Assembly: GCA_030490835.1 (NCBI GenBank)
Contig: CM059975.1
Location: 34,876,133 to 34,940,132 of the forward strand
Reading direction: 5' to 3'
Origin: Annona cherimola
Taxonomy: Eukaryota > Streptophyta > Magnoliopsida > Magnoliales > Annonaceae
DNA length: 64,000 nt
The position numbers were made by a program, and so were the translations under genes. This document shows positions 45,060 to 55,251 of the stretch, piece by piece. The stretch's first letter is position 1, and every line of letters begins with the position of its first letter. A model generated the notes under the pieces. That model did no database searches. It was not told the DNA's origin and saw nothing but the letters and a program-made list of their open reading frames with translations.

Positions 45060-47771
45060 ATGCTCGAAAATATCATCCTAATGCTCAAGAAAAATGATGA
45101 AAGAATGGACCAAATGCAAACCCATATCAAGTTGCTTGAAAATCAAATTGCTCAAAATGCCACAGCCTCATCCCAAAGAAACCAGGGTAAACTCCCTAGC
45201 CAACCTGAAATAAATCCTAGGGAGCAGGTGCAGGCGATTACTTTGCGAAGTGGAAAGCAGCTCAACCCACCTCATATGGTCTCAGAAAAAGATGCCGAGC
45301 AGAAAAAGAAGCAAGAAGAGGAGCCACAACCAGAACCGGTGGTGGAAAAGCCATATGTACCACCACCTCCTTACCAGCCTCCTCTCCCCTTTCCACAAAG
45401 GCAGCGACAGGCTAAGCTTCAAAAGCAGTTCGAGAAGTTTGTTTCAACTCTTAAAAACTTGTCAATAAACGTACCCTTCATCGACATGCTTTCTCAAATG
45501 CCAACTTATGCGAAATTTCTCAAGGATATGTTATCCAACAAAAGAAAACTCGAGGAGTACGGAACTATTTCGCTTACTGAGGAGTGCAGCGCCATTTTGC
45601 AGAACAAGTTACCTGAAAAGCTAAAGGACCCTGGAAGCTTCTCCATTCCATGTGATCTTGGGAATGTCCAAATCAGCAAAGCACTATGTGATCTCGGAGC
45701 AAGTGTAAGTCTAATCCCACTTTCAATATGTAAAAAGCTGAACATGGGTGATCCAAAACCAACATCTATGTCTCTCCAACTGGCCGACCGATCAATCAAA
45801 TTTTCAGTCGGCATCCTTGAAGACGTACCTTTGAAAGTTGGCAAACTATTCATCCCAGTCGACTTTGTGGTCCTCGACATGGAGGAGGATCGCCAAATCC
45901 CGATCATTCTCGGGCGACCTTTCTTAGCCACCGCTGGAGCAATCATAGACGTCAAGAATGGCCGACTCTCACTAACAGTTGGAGATGAACAAATCGAATT
46001 TAATCTTTCTGAGGCAACAAAGCAACTGTCAACTGATAATTCTTGCCTGCGGGTCGACGTCATCAACCCTTTGCCGATCGAAGAAAAGGATGACTTGATA
46101 GAGGTATGTATCATTCAGGGTGCAACTGTTGAAAATAATAACCCTGAACTATCTGCTTGTGCAGCTCTCTTGGATGGAGCCCCTTTCATCTCACCGGCTG
46201 CCAATTCACCTCATGAAAAGTTGGATGCAGACTTCAATTTTTCTCCATCAACAAAAAAGGAAGAAACACCAAAGGTAGAACTTAAACCTCTTCCTAAAAA
46301 TCTCAGGTATGCATTTCTTGACCCAAACGATACTTATCCAGTCATAATCAACGCAAATCTTTTCGAATCCCAAGCCGATGAACTGTTAAATGTGTTAAGA
46401 AGACATAGGAAGGCAATTGGTTACTGCATCAATGATCTACCTGGTATCAGTCCTTCTCTATGCATGCACAGAATTTTAATGGAAGAAAATTGTAAAACAA
46501 GCATTGAACCTCAGAGGCGTCTGAATCCAAACATGAAAGAAGTATTGAAAAAGGAAATTTTAAAACTTCTTGATGCTGGAATCATCTACCCCATTTCTGA
46601 TAGCAGTTGGGTAAGCCCTGTACATGTTGTACCAAAGAAAGGCGGTATGACTGTCGTAAAAAATGATAAAAATGAACTTATACCCACAAGGACAGTCACA
46701 GGTTGGCGAATGTGCATTGATTATCGCAAATTAAACATTGCCACCCGAAAGGATCATTTTCCCTTGCCTTTCATTGATCAAATGCTTGAAAGACTTGCCA
46801 ATCACTCTTACTTCTGCTATTTGGATGGGTACTCTGGCTACTTTCAGATTCCTATTCACCCACAGGATCAAGAGAAAACCACTTTCACTTGTCCATACGG
46901 CACATTTGCATACAGACGCATGCCTTTCGGTCTTTGTAATGCACCTGCCACCTTTCAACGATGCATGATGGCCATATTTTCTGATTATATTGAACACATA
47001 ATGGAAGTGTTTATGGATGATTTTTCTGTTTATGGAACTACATTTGAATCATGTTTATCTAACCTATCTAAGGTTTTACAGAGATGCGAAGAAATCAATC
47101 TGGTGTTGAATTGGGAAAAATGTCATTTCATGGTACAGGAAGGGATTGTGTTAGGACATTTAGTCTCAAGCAGAGGTATTGAGGTTGACCGGGCAAAAAT
47201 AGAAGTCATTGAAAAATTACCGCCACCCAATTCGGTCAAAGGAATTCGGAGTTTTCTGGGACATGCCGGTTTCTATCGACGTTTCATTAAAGATTTTTCT
47301 AAAATCGCTAAGCCACTGACTAACTTACTAAATCAAGATGTAAAATTTAATTTTTCTGATGATTGTTTAAATTCATTTTGTAGGTTGAAAAAGGCTTTGA
47401 CCACTGCTCCAATCATACAACCACCTGACTGGAACTTACCATTTGAAATCATGTGCGATGCAAGTAACCATGCAGTTGGAGCTGTTTTGGGTCAACGGAA
47501 GGACAACAAGCCAGTAGTGATTTATTATGCAAGCAAAACTTTAGATGATGCTCAAGTCAACTATGCAACCACTGAAAAAGAATTACTGGCTGTTGTTTTT
47601 GCTATTGATAAATTTCGTTCTTATCTTGTAGGGTCAAAAGTGATTGTCTACACAGACCATGCAGTTATTCGCTATTTAATTGCCAAGAAAGATGCTAAAT
47701 CAAGATTGATTCGCTGGATTTTGCTATTACAAGAATTTGATCTTGAAATTCGAGACAAAAAGGGCACATAA
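45060..47771 (+). CDS. pol: Athila pol: protease, reverse transcriptase, RNase H
   Basis: 903 residues in the same frame as gag. After a coiled N-terminal stretch (MLKKNDERMDQMQTHIKLLE) comes the aspartic protease with DLGAS at residue 211 and IILGRPFLATAGA. RT runs from about 540 (MCIDYRKLN; YFQIPIHP) with the catalytic FMDD at 651-654. RNase H follows from about 800 (CDASNHAVGAVL; EKELLAVVFAIDKF; YTDHAVIRYL). The frame stops at TAA 47769-47771, exactly where relatives have a Glu codon in the conserved run between RNase H and integrase. No frameshift is present. Confidence 0.95.
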   Translation: MLENIILMLKKNDERMDQMQTHIKLLENQIAQNATASSQRNQGKLPSQPEINPREQVQAITLRSGKQLNPPHMVSEKDAEQKKKQEEEPQPEPVVEKPYVPPPPYQPPLPFPQRQRQAKLQKQFEKFVSTLKNLSINVPFIDMLSQMPTYAKFLKDMLSNKRKLEEYGTISLTEECSAILQNKLPEKLKDPGSFSIPCDLGNVQISKALCDLGASVSLIPLSICKKLNMGDPKPTSMSLQLADRSIKFSVGILEDVPLKVGKLFIPVDFVVLDMEEDRQIPIILGRPFLATAGAIIDVKNGRLSLTVGDEQIEFNLSEATKQLSTDNSCLRVDVINPLPIEEKDDLIEVCIIQGATVENNNPELSACAALLDGAPFISPAANSPHEKLDADFNFSPSTKKEETPKVELKPLPKNLRYAFLDPNDTYPVIINANLFESQADELLNVLRRHRKAIGYCINDLPGISPSLCMHRILMEENCKTSIEPQRRLNPNMKEVLKKEILKLLDAGIIYPISDSSWVSPVHVVPKKGGMTVVKNDKNELIPTRTVTGWRMCIDYRKLNIATRKDHFPLPFIDQMLERLANHSYFCYLDGYSGYFQIPIHPQDQEKTTFTCPYGTFAYRRMPFGLCNAPATFQRCMMAIFSDYIEHIMEVFMDDFSVYGTTFESCLSNLSKVLQRCEEINLVLNWEKCHFMVQEGIVLGHLVSSRGIEVDRAKIEVIEKLPPPNSVKGIRSFLGHAGFYRRFIKDFSKIAKPLTNLLNQDVKFNFSDDCLNSFCRLKKALTTAPIIQPPDWNLPFEIMCDASNHAVGAVLGQRKDNKPVVIYYASKTLDDAQVNYATTEKELLAVVFAIDKFRSYLVGSKVIVYTDHAVIRYLIAKKDAKSRLIRWILLLQEFDLEIRDKKGT

Positions 47772-48917
47772 AATGTGGTTGCTGATCATCTGTCGAGACT
47801 GCCATCAACTGGGAAAATGGATTTAAACAAAAATGATCAAATTAACGAGGAATTTCCTGATGAATCCCTTCTTGCACTGAAAGAAATATCAATGCCATGG
47901 TATGGAGACATTGTTAATTACTTAGTTTGTAAAGAAATTCCATCCAATTTCGGCTATCAACAGAAAAAGCGATTCATGGCGGATGTGAAATACTACATAT
48001 GGGAGGACCCATACCTTTACAAGAGATGCGGCGACGGTCTAATTCGCCGATGTGTACCAAACGAAGAAATCCAAAGCATCCTTTACCACTGTCATTCTTC
48101 ACCATATGGTGGCCACATGGGTCCCACCAAAACAGCAGCAAAAGTCTTACAATCAGGTTTCTTCTGGCCCACTTTGTTCAAAGATGCTCGAATTTTTATA
48201 CTAACCTGTGACAGATGCCAAAGGACAGGAAATATTTCAAGGCGAAACGAGATGCCACTCACAAGCATTCTTGAGGTTGAACCATTTAATGTCTGGGGCA
48301 TGGATTTCATGGGACCTTTCCCATCCTCATTCAACAACCAGTACATACTTCTGGCAGTTGATTACGTAACTAAATGGGTGGAGGCGATCGCTTCTCCAAC
48401 AAATGATTCGCAGGTGGTCACCAAATTCTTGAAACGCAATATTTTTACCAGATTTGGTGTACCACGAGCAATCATAAGTGACGGAGGAAGTCATTTCTGT
48501 AACAAGCAAATGGAGCAACTGCTCAAGAAATACGGGGTCACACATAAAATCGCCACCCCATACCATCCACAAACAAGTGGTCAGGCTGAAATCTCAAACC
48601 GCGAGATTAAACAGATACTTGAGAAGACGGTATCCCAATCACGGCGAGATTGGTCAAGGCAACTCGATGATGCTCTTTGGGCATACCGTACTGCATTCAG
48701 GACTCCCATCGGAACAACACCTTTCCGACTAGTCTACGGAAAATCATGTCACTTGCCTGTAGAGCTGGAGCACAAAGCATACTGGGCAATCAAATTTTTA
48801 AATTTTGATCTGAAATCTGCAGGAGAAAGGCGCCTACTACAACTCGATGAACTTGAAGAGATTCGACTAGACGCCTATGAAAATTCAAAGATGTACAAGG
48901 AGAAAATAAAATTTTAG
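47772..48917 (+). CDS. pol: Athila pol: integrase
   Basis: Continues pol in frame after the stop. The tether [11 protein letters not shown] is followed by the HHCC zinc domain ([13 protein letters not shown]...CDRCQ) and the core with DDE residues in [20 protein letters not shown] and [11 protein letters not shown]. It then ends at TAG 48915-48917, which stands where relatives have Trp in the WHDK motif. It has no start codon of its own, so in this copy it would be made only by stop-codon readthrough or not at all. Confidence 0.93.
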   Translation, partial: NVVADHLSRLPSTGKMDLNKNDQINEEFPDESLLALKEISMPWYGDIVNYLVCKEIPSNFGYQQKKRFMADVKYYIWEDPYLYKRCGDGLIRRCVPNEEIQSILYHCHSSPYGGHMGPTKTAAKVLQSGFFWPTLFKDARIFILTCDRCQRTGNISRRNEMPLTSILEVEPFNVWGMDFMGPFPSSFNNQYILLAVDYVTKWVEAIASPTNDSQVVTKFLKRNIFTRFGVPRAIISDGGSHFCNKQMEQLLKKYGVTHKIATPYHPQTSGQAEISNREIKQILEKTVSQSRRDWSRQLDDALWAYRTAFRTPIGTTPFRLVYGKSCHLPVELEHKAYWAIKFLNFDLKSAGERRLLQLDELEEIRLDAYENSKMYKEKIKF

Positions 48918-49190
48918 CATGACAAACACATTCGTCAGAAGGTAATCAAAGTCAATGACTTGGTTTTGCTTTTTAATTCTCGTTTTAAATTGTTTCCAGG
49001 AAAATTGAAGTCGAGGTGGTCGGGACCATTCAAAGTACTACAAGTATTTCCTCACGGAGCTGTCGAAGTCTGGAGTGAAAAGACGGGAGCATTCAAAGTC
49101 AATGGACAACGCCTCAAACCCTACTTCTCAGGGGATCACATTCCAATAGGAGTCATCCACTCCTTTTGCGAAACCATGCCGCAAAAGTGA
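48918..49190 (+). CDS. pol: Athila integrase C-terminus (GPY/F module)
   Basis: Same frame as the rest of pol: [19 protein letters not shown], then [20 protein letters not shown], the GPY/F DNA-binding module of gypsy integrases, ending [10 protein letters not shown]...QK and TGA. There is no chromodomain, as expected for Athila. Confidence 0.9.
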   Translation, partial: HDKHIRQKVIKVNDLVLLFNSRFKLFPGKLKSRWSGPFKVLQVFPHGAVEVWSEKTGAFKVNGQRLKPYFSGDHIPIGVIHSFCETMPQK

Positions 49191-50752
49191 AAATTTTGCA
49201 GTCAGGCTGAAGACTATAAACCAAGCGCTTCTTGGGAGGCAACCCGAATTTTTCTTCAGGGAAGTTTTAGTCTTATGTTCTTATTTTTATTTCTTTTTAT
49301 AAGTTTGATACTTTTTAATTTTAAGCGTTATTGGTTATTTTCAGGTGCCAAAAACAAAAAAAGCACCGTTGGATGCAAATTCGGTTCAACTCGCCAAAAC
49401 AGGGAAGTTAACATTTTACATTTTTACAATTACTCCTTTTTATTTTGATGGCATGATTTACATTGAGGACAATGTCAACTTCAAGTGTGGGAGTGAATGC
49501 ATTGCATTAATTTTCTCTAAATATTTCTTTCACTACCCTAAAGTTTAAATTGTTGATTAAAAAAAAATTGGAAAAATTCTTGCATAAAAGATTATATTAG
49601 ACCCCACGTTGCACTCTTGAATGTCTTGAAAACAAACCATACGTGAAATTTCAACATCTTTGAGTAAGGAAAAGTTGAAGCTTAATGAGGTGTTAAAATT
49701 TTTTTTTTTTTTGAACATGAACTTGTTGAAAATACTTGGATTTTTTTTATCCTAACTCACTTGATGAAACTGATATACCTAGGAACCGATTCTGTTTTCG
49801 TTGTCAGAATAATCTTCCCTAATTTATCAAAATTTTTCTAATACACACAATTGTCATTTAAGAAGGTATACATGAAAAATTTTATTCTGGTTGAAGAAAA
49901 TTTCCAAAGCCAAAACTTCATTAAACCAATTTATGGACATGATTAAGACAATTTTTTTTACAATGAGCCTATCTTTAAAAGTATAATGGTCGTTTACTCC
50001 TTTTGAGCCTGAACTTAAATTTTTCCTAAACCACAATTCCCACTTCATTGAACCAACTTTGGAATTGAATTCTGAGCTGAAAAGTGAAATAGGGAATAAT
50101 ATCTCCTGGTGGTGCAAATAATGACTTCCCAGATACCCTGAAATATGGTGAGGGAAATTATTGCCGGACTTGGTAAATAAATAAATAAAAAAAAACTAAG
50201 GATAAGAACAGGCTTAAAAAAGAATAAAAGCACTAAGTGTGGGGGTAGCATTATTTACTGTTTTAAAAAAAAAAAAAAAATTTAAGGCTCGAGTCATACA
50301 GAGACGGTTCAAATTTCATTTCATGTGTTACACCTGACCATTGTCCTACTAAGTCTTTATGATCCTATAAATTGGTAAATTGAGCAGGCAGAGGAAATTT
50401 AAATGCAAAAAAAAAAAAAGAATTATTTTCTGCACTACTACCACTTGAATTATTAATTGTGTGTATTGAATAACTTAATAAATAGGGAAGATATCTAATA
50501 ATTAAGAGTTTATTGCGGGAGTTTTTAACTCTTAATGATTGAAAGCAAATTAGGTAACAAGGGTGTGCAGTATTAGTCAAGTGAGAAGGGATTGTTGATT
50601 AAGATTTTCAATGAGTATCATATTTCAAATTCTTTAATACTCTCATTTATTCTGATGATAGGCCGAACATGCAATTTTTGCTCAAGATTTTGAAATTTTT
50701 TTAATCTGCTCTTAAATTCTTTTATATTTGCTTGAGGACAAGCAAAAGTTCA
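49191..50752 (+). other. Athila 3' internal region without env-like frame
   Basis: Many Athila elements carry an env-like frame here; this copy has only short frames. A pyrimidine-rich acceptor-like GGTTATTTTCAG at about 49334-49345 precedes GTGCCAAAAACAAAAAAAGC, placed like the start of the env-like frame in relatives. The frame from it breaks after 67 codons. Two purine motifs like the real tract occur at 49483-49493 and 50234-50247. Confidence 0.75.
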
Positions 50753-50766
50753 AGTGTGGGGGTATT
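50752..50766 (+). promoter_or_regulatory. Polypurine tract
   Basis: AAGTGTGGGGGTATT ends directly at the 3' LTR start (TGATAATTAG). It primes plus-strand synthesis. Confidence 0.9.
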
Positions 50767-52539
50767 TGATAATTAGAATTTGGTAACATATTTTGTGGAT
50801 ATTTTATACCAAATTGGTGGGTAATTAATTAATATTAATATGAAATTTAGTTTAAAATATGATTTTGCAACATTTGGGTATTAAATATTAATTTCAAGCA
50901 ATTTAAACAATTTTTACAATCATTTGGCTTGAAATTATATTTTATTTGTTGCCGCGAAATTAAAATGGATCTGAATTAATTTTATAATAATAATCCACTA
51001 ATGATTTTTTTTACTGATTAATGATTTAAATATTTTTATGCAGGGAAAACAAATTACACCAAGTGGACCCCACGTGGAAATCAAATCATGAGCAAATCTC
51101 AACCGTCCATTCAGTGATCATTGCATCAAGCAGCCCATTTATTTCAAGCTAGCCTTTCACGTGAAACCTGAATTTTCTAGCATAGCACTCACATGAATCA
51201 AACGTCCAGCCCCATTGCATAAATACCCATTACAGGAATGACCCATGCCCATTTTATAATTCAGCAACATGCATTAATGTCGGACCCCACCATGTTTGTC
51301 CCAAGCAAGCATGCATTTACAAAACAACCAGCAACAATAAATGCAGCATGCATATTCACGTGACAAGCATATTCATCCAATGCAAACCATGGACATAAAG
51401 TCAACAACTATATACCCATGGACCCCACTAGCTGCTCGTTAAAAGGAATGAGTAATTCACGTGAACCTACAACAAGCCTTTTAATTGGACCTCACAGCTG
51501 AATACGGCAGCAGCAATTAGCATTCATTCAATGTATCCAGTAGCAGCAAAATTTCCATCGCAAATCATGTGAAATGCATTGAAGTAAATGGCCCACTTAT
51601 TCAGCTATAAAAGAGTATCGTTAGCAGGGCATGGGGGAAAAAAAGAATCGGCATAGAGAGTATTCCGCAGCAGATTTTTGGGAAGAGCACGGGCAAAAGG
51701 CCGGCGAGTTGCGTGGAGCAGCCGACACACCATCGGGGCTTCAAACTAATAAGCTTTTCTATCTTTTCCTTTATTTAATTTTTGTTATCTTGTTTAAGAT
51801 GGATTGTAATTTTAATTTTATTGTGAGCTTAAACATGTTTGGCTAAATCCTAAATTTAGGGTTTAGGAATTAGCATGCGTACAATGCAATGTGGTGTGGA
51901 TTTTTAATGGATATTGTTGTTAATTTAATATCTTGTGGTTTTTATGCTTGCTATGTACATGGGCCCGTACTTTTGCATGATTTCATATATTAGGTGATGG
52001 AACCGAGAGGTGGAAGCCTAATATACAAAAATCAAGATATTAAACCTGGATATCTAAGACCATGAGAATAGGCATGATAACCTTGAGGAAATTCCATAAA
52101 CAAACCACAAATCTTAATGGATTCTAATTAACTTAATCCCATGAGAATAGGTGATTAAGAAAATTATGGTACACCTTGTAGGTTTCGAGAGAAGGTGCAA
52201 GGACAAGTTAGGGTTTGTTCTCCTTTAACAAACAATATCCAAGTTAAATAATTATACCACTACCCGTTGCAAAATACGCATGTTAAATCCTAGACCCTAG
52301 ATATTTGCACTTTAGCTTTCTCTTCTCATTTTTAATTTACACTTCTTCCCATTTTATTTATTTTCTTTCCCTTTTATTTACTGCATTTTCTCCCCACTTT
52401 TCTATTTTATTTGTTATATTCTCTCCATATCTGACACGAAAGCGTTTAAAAGTAAAATTTATAGTCCCAAATTCCCTGTGGAACGATAATTTATATACTA
52501 CAATCTACGACCCGTGCACTTGCGGTAAGATTGCGAACA
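50767..52539 (+). repeat. 3' LTR of the Athila element
   Basis: 1,773 bp, TGATAATTAG...TTGCGAACA. Offset from the 5' LTR is 9152 throughout with no indel. TATA box at 51606-51612. Confidence 0.95.
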
Positions 52540-53086
52540 CAAATAGTTTTAAAAAATTATTTTCAACTATCTAGAGCAAATAGCCTCATTTCAACGCACT
52601 CTTTTTTTAAAAAAAAAAAAGAAAGTAAACTAATGCAAAAGGGCACGTTACATGTAATGAAATGTAGCTTTAAAAAGTGAATATATATATATATATATAA
52701 ATAGCTCAGACATGCTGGAATGGGATGTCATTGTTGATTTTTTTTTAAAAAAAAAAAAAAGACAAAATTGCTGTGCATGAAGATCAAAGGTTTGGATGCA
52801 TATGAAGATCAAAGAGGCGTACTCATTGGATGATGATGGCTTGGGTAGAGGCACACTGTTGAAGGAAAGAAACAGAGGCGGATAGAGTTAATGTAAGGGC
52901 TTCTTTTAAGGCGGAATGCCTGTTGGAACGGATGGAGAAGGGGGCCAAAAAAAATGACTTGGATGGGGAGAAACGGGTTGGGCAAGCAGGGGCATATTTG
53001 CAGAAAAATAAAGGTCTGGATAAAAGGAAAATAGATGAGATGCTTGGGTATGATTGGCCTCTCCTTCCCAAAAAATGAGAGAGAAT

Positions 53087-54757
53087 TGTTGGAAACAATA
53101 GTTAAAACAAAACAAAATTGACCAAAGCATAAGTTTTGATGATTAACAAAGTCAAATTTGAGTATAAATGATTACTAATGAATGTGTTGAATGTCTTAAG
53201 GAATGAAATTAGCCAAGTCGATTTCCAAGTCGACTCAGACTACGACTTAGGGTGAAGTCGATCCCGAAGTCGACTCCACATTCGACTTCAAACGAAACCT
53301 GAAGAACAGATTTGAATTTGGAAGGTGAACAGCTGAAGTCGCAGGCCAAGTCGACTCCACTTGCGACTTGGAAGCCAAGTCGCAGACGAAGTCGACTCCA
53401 GTATCGACTTGAAGATGCACAGTTCCTTCCAGCGTTGATTTTGGGACAGAACATTCCGAAGTCGCAGTCGAAGTCAACTCCGGCTTGCGACTTGGGCGAA
53501 GTCGCAGACGAAGTCGACCCTAAGATCGACTTGAGGTTCTCAAAGTTCAAGACACAGGTTCAAGTTCATTTCAAGATGAAGACAACTCAAGATATGAAGA
53601 CTAATACAAAATTAAAGCAAGCAAGGTGCATGAATCAAAGACAAATTAACCATACAAGTTTTCAAGCTCTTCAAGATTCACAAGGTTTACAAAATGTGAA
53701 GCCAATCCAGAATGAAAATTATTGAAGGAAAGAAGCTAAGCAAACAAGAAGTGAATCAACAAGGATCAAACTGTTTTGGCACAAAAACTGGTCAAATCGC
53801 ATCCCAAGTCGACTCCAAGATCGACTTGAGGCCAAATCTGAAACCAAGTCGACCCAGAACTCAGACTTGGAAACTGAAGAGCTGCCGAAGTCGCACACGA
53901 AGTCGACTCCAGCATGCGACTTGGGCGAAGTCGCACACGAAGTCGACTCTACCTACGACTTGGGAAAGTAACGTTCGAATTTTCGAACGTTGGAACATTT
54001 ATTGCGCGTCAACCACTTGTATAACGTTCAAATTCTTCCCTCCTCTATAAATAGACACTCAAGCAAACGTGAATACACACAAGACAGAGTCTAAAGAGAG
54101 GAAAGAAGTGCAAGCAAGAGTTCTTATTTGCTTTTCTCTAAATTTGAGTGATCTATACACTTTCAAAGGAAGAACAAACTTCAAAGTTGCGATTTGCTTC
54201 AACGAAACACAATCGGTTGCTCCTACAGATTCTTCCTCAAGCTGAAACTTGCTACACAAATCAGTAAAGTGTAGATCTTCTTTATTCTTACATTATTGAT
54301 TGTTTTAGTGCTTGGTTTAAGTTTGATGATTGGAACCAAGACGTTGCAAGTAGAGTTGTGATTGGAGTGTAACTCATCACCTACTTGTGTTGATTGTATA
54401 TGCCCCCTAGAACTGGAATCTAGAAGAGAGCAGAGGCTCTGGTTGTATATGCCTCCTAGAGCTAGAATCTAGAAGAGAGTAGAGACTCTAGTTGTATTCG
54501 TGGAATACATAGTGGAACCTAAGTCACAAGAGGTGTGAGCTTGGAAGAGTGGAGTAGGGAGGTTGCCCGAACCACTATAAAACCTTATGTGTTGATTTCT
54601 ATTTCTGTTCTGTACATTATATTGCATTCCATTTTGTTTCTTCATAAAAGGGGACTAGATTAATCCGGGGTAAAAGTTTCTGATTAAGTTTTAAATTTTC
54701 ATAATATCCAATTCACCCCTCCCCTCTTGGGTAATTGCTATTAACTCGGGACCAACA
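53087..54757 (+). mobile_element. Family X solo LTR, copy D (1,671 bp)
   Basis: TGTTGGAAACAATAG...CTCGGGACCAACA, flanked by AGAAT (53082-53086) and AAAAT (54758-54762), one change. TATAAATA is at 54046-54053. The tail has CCCCTAGAACTGGAATCTAG twice in tandem form (54410-54490). It is the best-preserved array of the four. It sits in the H LTR. Confidence 0.85.
53210..53960 (+). repeat. CGACTT dyad-unit array in family X copy D
   Basis: About ten units, for example GAAGTCGCACACGAAGTCGA followed by CTCCAGCATGCGACTTGGGC at 53888-53927. Unit arms AAGTCGCA/TGCGACTT can pair. Confidence 0.9.
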
Positions 54758-55251
54758 AAAATGTCTCCTTTTATAGCCTTTGAATTTGGAAAAATTGCAC
54801 ATTAATTGACAGCTATAGTATTTTACATAAGCCCACTTTGTCTATTGTGTAATATTCCAACTTGAGGGCTCCTTCCTAGCAATTTTTGTAGGTGGTTTTG
54901 TAAAACCACCCTCGGGGCCCATGGTTTCATTTGCCTAGTAAGTCAACTCTTTTTAGCCATTGATTTTGAATATTGTGTGTCCTTCATTCATGCCTTGATC
55001 GTCACCTATTTTTTCTTGATTTTGGATGGAGCCCGCACTTGCTGATGTCCCTTAATCACTTTAACGGTTTAGATCTTCTCTTGGTGGCTCAGATTTTATA
55101 GTTTTCATCCATCATTGCAAATTCATCTCCTTTCTTGGTCAAATCTATTTCGACCATTAAAAATCTCATAAAATATTAATTATTTGTTCGATCAAAACCG
55201 TTCATCTCGTCGACTCTGATCCAATTGGCTTGAGAAAATATTCTTTACTCT

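Larger units (their letters stand above)
41615..52539 (+). mobile_element. Athila-lineage Ty3/gypsy retrotransposon, near-complete, very young
   Basis: It consists of a 5' LTR (41615-43387), tRNA-Asp primer site (43395-43412), gag-protease-RT-RNase H-integrase in one frame (43905-49190), a 1.6-kb non-coding 3' region, a purine tract and a 3' LTR (50767-52539). Domain order and gag type place it in Athila. Three in-frame stops interrupt the frame and no env-like frame remains, so this copy is not autonomous as it stands. The LTRs align with a constant offset of 9152 and one substitution. It lies within the old H LTR. Confidence 0.95.

Noticed and set aside
45506..46114. 202-codon antisense frame in Athila pol
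   Set aside because: Shadow of the protease-RT coding strand.
49345..49548. env-like protein of Athila
   Set aside because: Only 67 codons from an acceptor-like site, with no signal peptide or membrane segment. At most a relic.
53210..53960. CRISPR-like regularly spaced repeats
   Set aside because: Units are degenerate, spacers are not unique sequences of constant length, and they sit inside plant LTRs.
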